Assembly: GCA_015680685.1 (NCBI GenBank)
Contig: MNCI01009439.1
Span: 253,272-317,271, forward strand
Source of the DNA: Gnetum montanum
Taxonomy: Eukaryota; Streptophyta; Gnetopsida; Gnetales; Gnetaceae
Direction of reading: 5' to 3'
DNA length: 64,000 nucleotides
In this document: in pieces, positions 60,906 through 64,000 of the stretch
Numbering within the stretch: the stretch's first letter is position 1
Layout of the letters: the number at the start of each line of letters is the position of its first letter
Notes under the pieces: generated by a model
What the model saw: only the letters and a program-made list of their open reading frames with translations
Told to the model about the DNA's origin: nothing
The model's database searches: none
Translations under genes and position numbers: made by a program

Positions 60906-61497
60906 TCTACTGATGGTTCCACTCCTTTGGCAACTCTTGAGTGGTGAGGTAGGTGAGGATGTGGCCGAACCAAGGGGATTCCTTGGGCACTTGTGGATCA
61001 ACTGTGCCTATGAAGAGGAGTTCATCTAGAAATTGGTCGAATAAGGGCTCCTCCTCTTCTGCATCATCCCATCGCAACCAAGACAAGTGGTCAGCAACCA
61101 CATTCTTAGTCCCCCTTCCTATCTACCATGGTAAGATCAAACTCCTAAAGAATCACCAGCCACCAAATTATGTGGGGGCTCACCATTGGTTTGTTCATCA
61201 GGAACTGGATAGCACTGTGGTCAATATGCACAAACACCTCATATCTGAGCACATAGTACCGAAATTTGTCCAAGGCGAACAACACTGCCATTAATTCCTT
61301 TTCGGTGGTGGTGTAGTTCAACTAAGCACCCACAATGCTACGACTTGCATAGTGGATATAATAAAGATGTTTTTGATCATCACACTATGTAAGCACAGCT
61401 CCCGAGACGTATTTGGTGCATCTGTCATAATGTGAAAGGGTATGGACCAATCAAGTGCTGGTAGAATTAGAGTTTCTATGAGTTTTTGTTTCAGCAC
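60906..61497 (-). pseudogene. Element D RNase H and linker to integrase
   Basis: Segments in shifting frames: LDWSIPFHIMTDAPN (near 61445) with the catalytic Asp region, then an ELMAVLFAL-type segment readable from plus-strand 61280-61310, and in 60907-61101 MVADHLSWLRWDDAEEEEPL, the usual sequence joining RNase H to integrase. Frameshifts lie between about 61110 and 61400. Confidence 0.75.
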
Positions 61498-62505
61498 TTA
61501 GAATGTAGACTCACACTCCTTGTTCCAGATGAATAGAGTGTCCTTCTTTCTCAGCTCTACCAATGGCTTGACAATCTTTGAGAAGTTTTTAATGAATCGC
61601 CGGTAGTAACCAGTGTGTCCAAGGAACAAACGGACATCTTTGACGATACTTGGTTGGTGGGTGATTCCTTGGATAACCCTGATCTTTTCAGGATCTATGC
61701 TGATCCCTGTTTGTGAGATGTGATGCCCCAACACTATGCCCTCTTGGACCATCAAATGGCTCTTCTGCCAATTGAGCCATAGATTGGTATCTACACACCT
61801 TTTCAGAACTTGCTCCAGATGGTCCAAGGCTTGCTCAAACATGGCCACATAGGTGGAGAAGTCATCCATGAAGACTTCCATCCCATTGTCAATTTGTTGC
61901 TGGAAGATGCTTAGGACAAGGCATTGGAACGTAGTGGGCACATTGCACAGGTCAAAGGGCATCTTCTTGTATGCAAACGTCCCCCATGGACTCGTGAAAG
62001 TAGTTTTGGCCTGGTCTTCTGGTGCTATTTGGATTTGGTTATAACCACTATAACTATCCAAAAAGGTGTAGTAGCAGTGCTCAGCTATGGTGTCCAACAC
62101 CTAGTCCACAAATGGAAGTGGGAAGTGGTCCTTGAAGGTCGCCATATTGAGCAATCGAAAATCAATACAAACCCTCCACTTGCCATCTTTCTTGGGCATG
62201 ATAACGAGTGGGCTAACCCATTTGCTATTAATGAAAGAATAGATGAATCCTGCCTTTATCAATTGTTTGATTTCATCTTTTACAACCTGCTTCAATTTGG
62301 GATTCAACCATATTTATGGCTGTCGTCGTGGCTTCATGGAAGGGTTAAGATAGATCTGATGCTGGCAGACCCTGGGATCAACTCTAGTCAACTCCGGATA
62401 TGACCATGCGAATGCATCAACCCATTTGTTTACCACCTCCAACAACTTCTTCTTCTGTTTTGGTGCAAGGGTGGCATTAATTATTATCAGCTTGTCATTT
62501 TGCAA
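61498..62505 (-). pseudogene. Element D reverse transcriptase (nearly intact)
   Basis: Three open segments in order: 62314-62505 (LAPKQKKKLLEVVNKWVDAF and AWSYPELTRVDPRVCQHQI), 62101-62307 (LKQVVKDEIKQLIKAGFIYS, SKWVSPLVIMPKKDGKWRVC, IDFRLLNMATFKDHFPLPF) and 61498-62100 (YYTFLDSYSGYNQIQIAPED, GTFAYKKMPFDLCNVPTTFQ, catalytic EVFMDDFSTY, LGHHISQTGISIDPEKIRVI, FLGHTGYYRRFIKNFSKIVK). Only two stops separate them: the codon at 62308-62313 region and the TAG after PLPFVD at about 62101-62103. The catalytic Asp pair is intact. Motifs match Athila-type Ty3/gypsy RTs. It is the least damaged enzyme in the window. Confidence 0.9.
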
Positions 62506-62736
62506 AAATGCGTACTCTAAGTGAGCCGGTAAAGACTTTAACTCAAGGGGCTCTTGTTTGAAGCTCTTAGGGATTTCTAGCTTCCCTTAGTTATCTTGGT
62601 CAGCAACAGTGGAGACCTATTAATGAATCTCTTCCATTTCATCTCTGCTATCAATGTAGGCTTGTACAAGCCCCTCTAATGGTTTCATGCACAATGTGCT
62701 ACTAGTAGGATCAGCTATTAGCCACTGGGTGCCCTC

Positions 62737-63276
62737 TTAGTTAGTGGCTGTTGCGTACAGGAACTGTTGAACAAGTGATTTCTCGGTACATCGACTACAT
62801 GCTTGAATGGATATCTGCTTAGAGAACCATAATTGTTGCACAAAGTTGCACCCTGAGTCACTGTATGCGATGCATGGAACACATTTTTTCTCGATCTTCC
62901 CGAAAGGATTTTCCTTTGAAATTTCAAGGGATAGATCACGGAGGCCTAGTCGTGCATCCATCGTGCTTAGCCAGGCCCTTCCCATGATTATTGGGAAGTT
63001 TCTCTTGTAGTTCTCTACATGAATGACCAGAAAATCAGTAGGGTAGGACCATCCACAAACAGTGGTTACAATGTCTTCCACCAATCCCAAGGGAACGGTG
63101 ATGGACTGGTCTACTAACTCGAGTTGGATGTTGCTCTTCTTTAGTGAGGGAAGGTTCCAGTTCTTATACATATCATGAGAGATCAAATTGATCCTTGACC
63201 TCGAGTCCAAAAGAGCTTTGCATGGCTCGTTCCCTGCCACCTGAAGATAGATGAGGGGGCTTCCCGGATCACTCAA
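62737..63276 (-). pseudogene. Element D aspartic protease, altered active site
   Basis: Open frame of 179 codons with SDPGSPLIYLQVAGNEPCKA, the active-site region LLDSRSRINLISHDMY, VEDIVTTVCGWSYPTDFLVI and NFPIIMGRAWLSTMDARLGL. Element A has DFGSS at the same place, and family members usually have D-S/T-G-A/S; here Gly is Arg (D-S-R-S), which should disable the enzyme. Otherwise the length and order match Element A. Confidence 0.85.
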
Positions 63277-63289
63277 TTTCTAGGGAAGG

Positions 63290-64000
63290 TGACCAGCCTT
63301 GATCTAGTCGGTCACAGCATGCGTGAGCATGACCGTCTGGACATTGGAGTGCTATTGTTGTTTGCTTGGAGGTTACTCTGGTGGTGGAATAGTGGAGGTG
63401 CTTGTAGGTTCAAAGGCACTGGCCACAGGTGTATGCGAGGGTATGTTCAAAATCGTTGGGTTGGAAAAAGGGACGTTTCTGTGGCTTGGGTTCTGGTCCA
63501 CTCGGCTGAGGTGCCGGTTGTAAGTTAACAGCCCTCGTAGTGTTTCGTTGTTGTGGCTGTGGTAGTATCTCTCCCTGCATCGGAGGTGTAGGTGATAGCT
63601 AAGTGGGGTATTGTGGAGGAGTGGAAGGAGAAGGTGATGGAGGGTAAAAGAGATGTGGGTTTCCCCCCTGAGGTGATGGAGATTGAGGGCAAAAATACTC
63701 GAGGGGGTGGTAATGACTTTGAAAGGTTGCATGGCTGGAAGAGTCCCTTGGAGAGACTAATTTCTAAACATAGTACCCATAGGGATCTAGCTGTTTGTAA
63801 GGGTATTGCTACCTTGGAGGTGGCATCCCCCATGTTTGTGGGTGTTGCCACTGTTGGAAGTATTCATACAGTTGTGATGGCACTCCACTTGGATAGTATC
63901 CTTATTGTTGTAGGTGGAACCACCTAGAATTACCTTGTGGATAAGGCAACCTTCAGGGTGTTTGCCATTGTGCCAAGCGAGGGTTTAATGCATACACCCC
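63290..64000 (-). pseudogene. Element D Gag, C-terminal part (continues outside the window)
   Basis: Pro/Ser/Tyr/His-rich tail in overlapping frames (63373-63732 and 63525-63851) ending near EPTSTSTIPPPE, followed by MLTHAVTD and the protease. It corresponds to the Pro/Gln-rich Gag tail of Element A at 25570-26090. The capsid part lies to the right of the window. Frames on the plus strand (63592-63927) are shadows. Confidence 0.65.

Larger units (their letters stand above)
53526..64000 (-). mobile_element. Element D: Athila-like element nested in Element C, runs off the window
   Basis: Minus-strand relative of Element A and the best preserved member here. From left to right: 3' LTR, polypurine tract, 3' ORF, spacer, integrase, RNase H, RT, protease and the tail of Gag. 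The 5' LTR and most of Gag are outside the window. It starts inside Element C, so it is the younger insertion; the left target site would be ACATC at 53521-53525. RT and protease are open over long stretches, but integrase has two catalytic Asp codons changed. Confidence 0.88.

Noticed and set aside
1-64000. CRISPR arrays, bacterial operons, rRNA genes
   Set aside because: No regular spacer-repeat pattern, no ribosomal RNA sequence and no prokaryotic gene organisation; the content is plant repeat DNA.

Overview
The window looks like intergenic DNA of a large, repeat-rich plant genome, probably a gymnosperm such as a conifer. It is AT-rich, crowded with old and heavily mutated LTR retrotransposons, and holds no clearly intact host gene. 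The organism is inferred from style alone (Athila-type Ty3/gypsy elements, long AT-rich spacers, a receptor-like-protein pseudogene) and is not proven.

Layout. 1-3422: 5' part of a minus-strand LTR element (initiator-Met primer site, one LTR). 3423-9177: AT-rich sequence without a convincing gene, with one exon-like patch and a tRNA-derived SINE. 9178-10020: relic of a leucine-rich-repeat (LRR) receptor gene, minus strand. 10989-13424: probable solo LTR with a perfect 5-bp target duplication. 13597-13651: second SINE head. 13965-15118: 3' end of a LINE reverse transcriptase. 15755-29003: complete but decayed Athila-like element (Element A, minus) with both LTRs, Gag, protease, RT, RNase H, integrase and an extra 3' ORF. 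30452-33228: LRR receptor-like-protein pseudogene, plus strand. 33229-40636: mostly noncoding, with fragments. 40637-49699: Element B (plus), a relative that keeps Gag and the 3' ORF but has no pol. 50166-53525: Element C (plus), 5' LTR and Gag only. 53526-64000: Element D (minus), inserted into C and running off the window; it is the best preserved of the family.

Elements A-D are one family. They share the TGATGA...CTCATCA LTR ends, a tRNA-Asp-type primer binding site and related Gag. A, B and D also share a 3' ORF with an LPFPCLI-type motif and a coiled coil. Gag forms the particle, protease/RT/RNase H/integrase copy and insert the element, and the role of the 3' ORF is unknown. No copy can be autonomous: A and D have different integrase catalytic residues mutated, D's protease active site is changed, and B has no pol.

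The most interesting observation is in the long spacer between integrase and the 3' ORF. It carries a block that resembles that element's own LTR U3 (same short motifs) followed by a TATA box, directed toward the 3' ORF. In A and D the motif is of the ACGTCGATGGGCC type; in B it is of the GATATCG type; each matches its own LTR. This suggests a second, internal promoter for the 3' ORF that evolves together with the LTR. Single-N positions mark assembly joins, four of them flanked by near-identical duplications that are probably artefacts.
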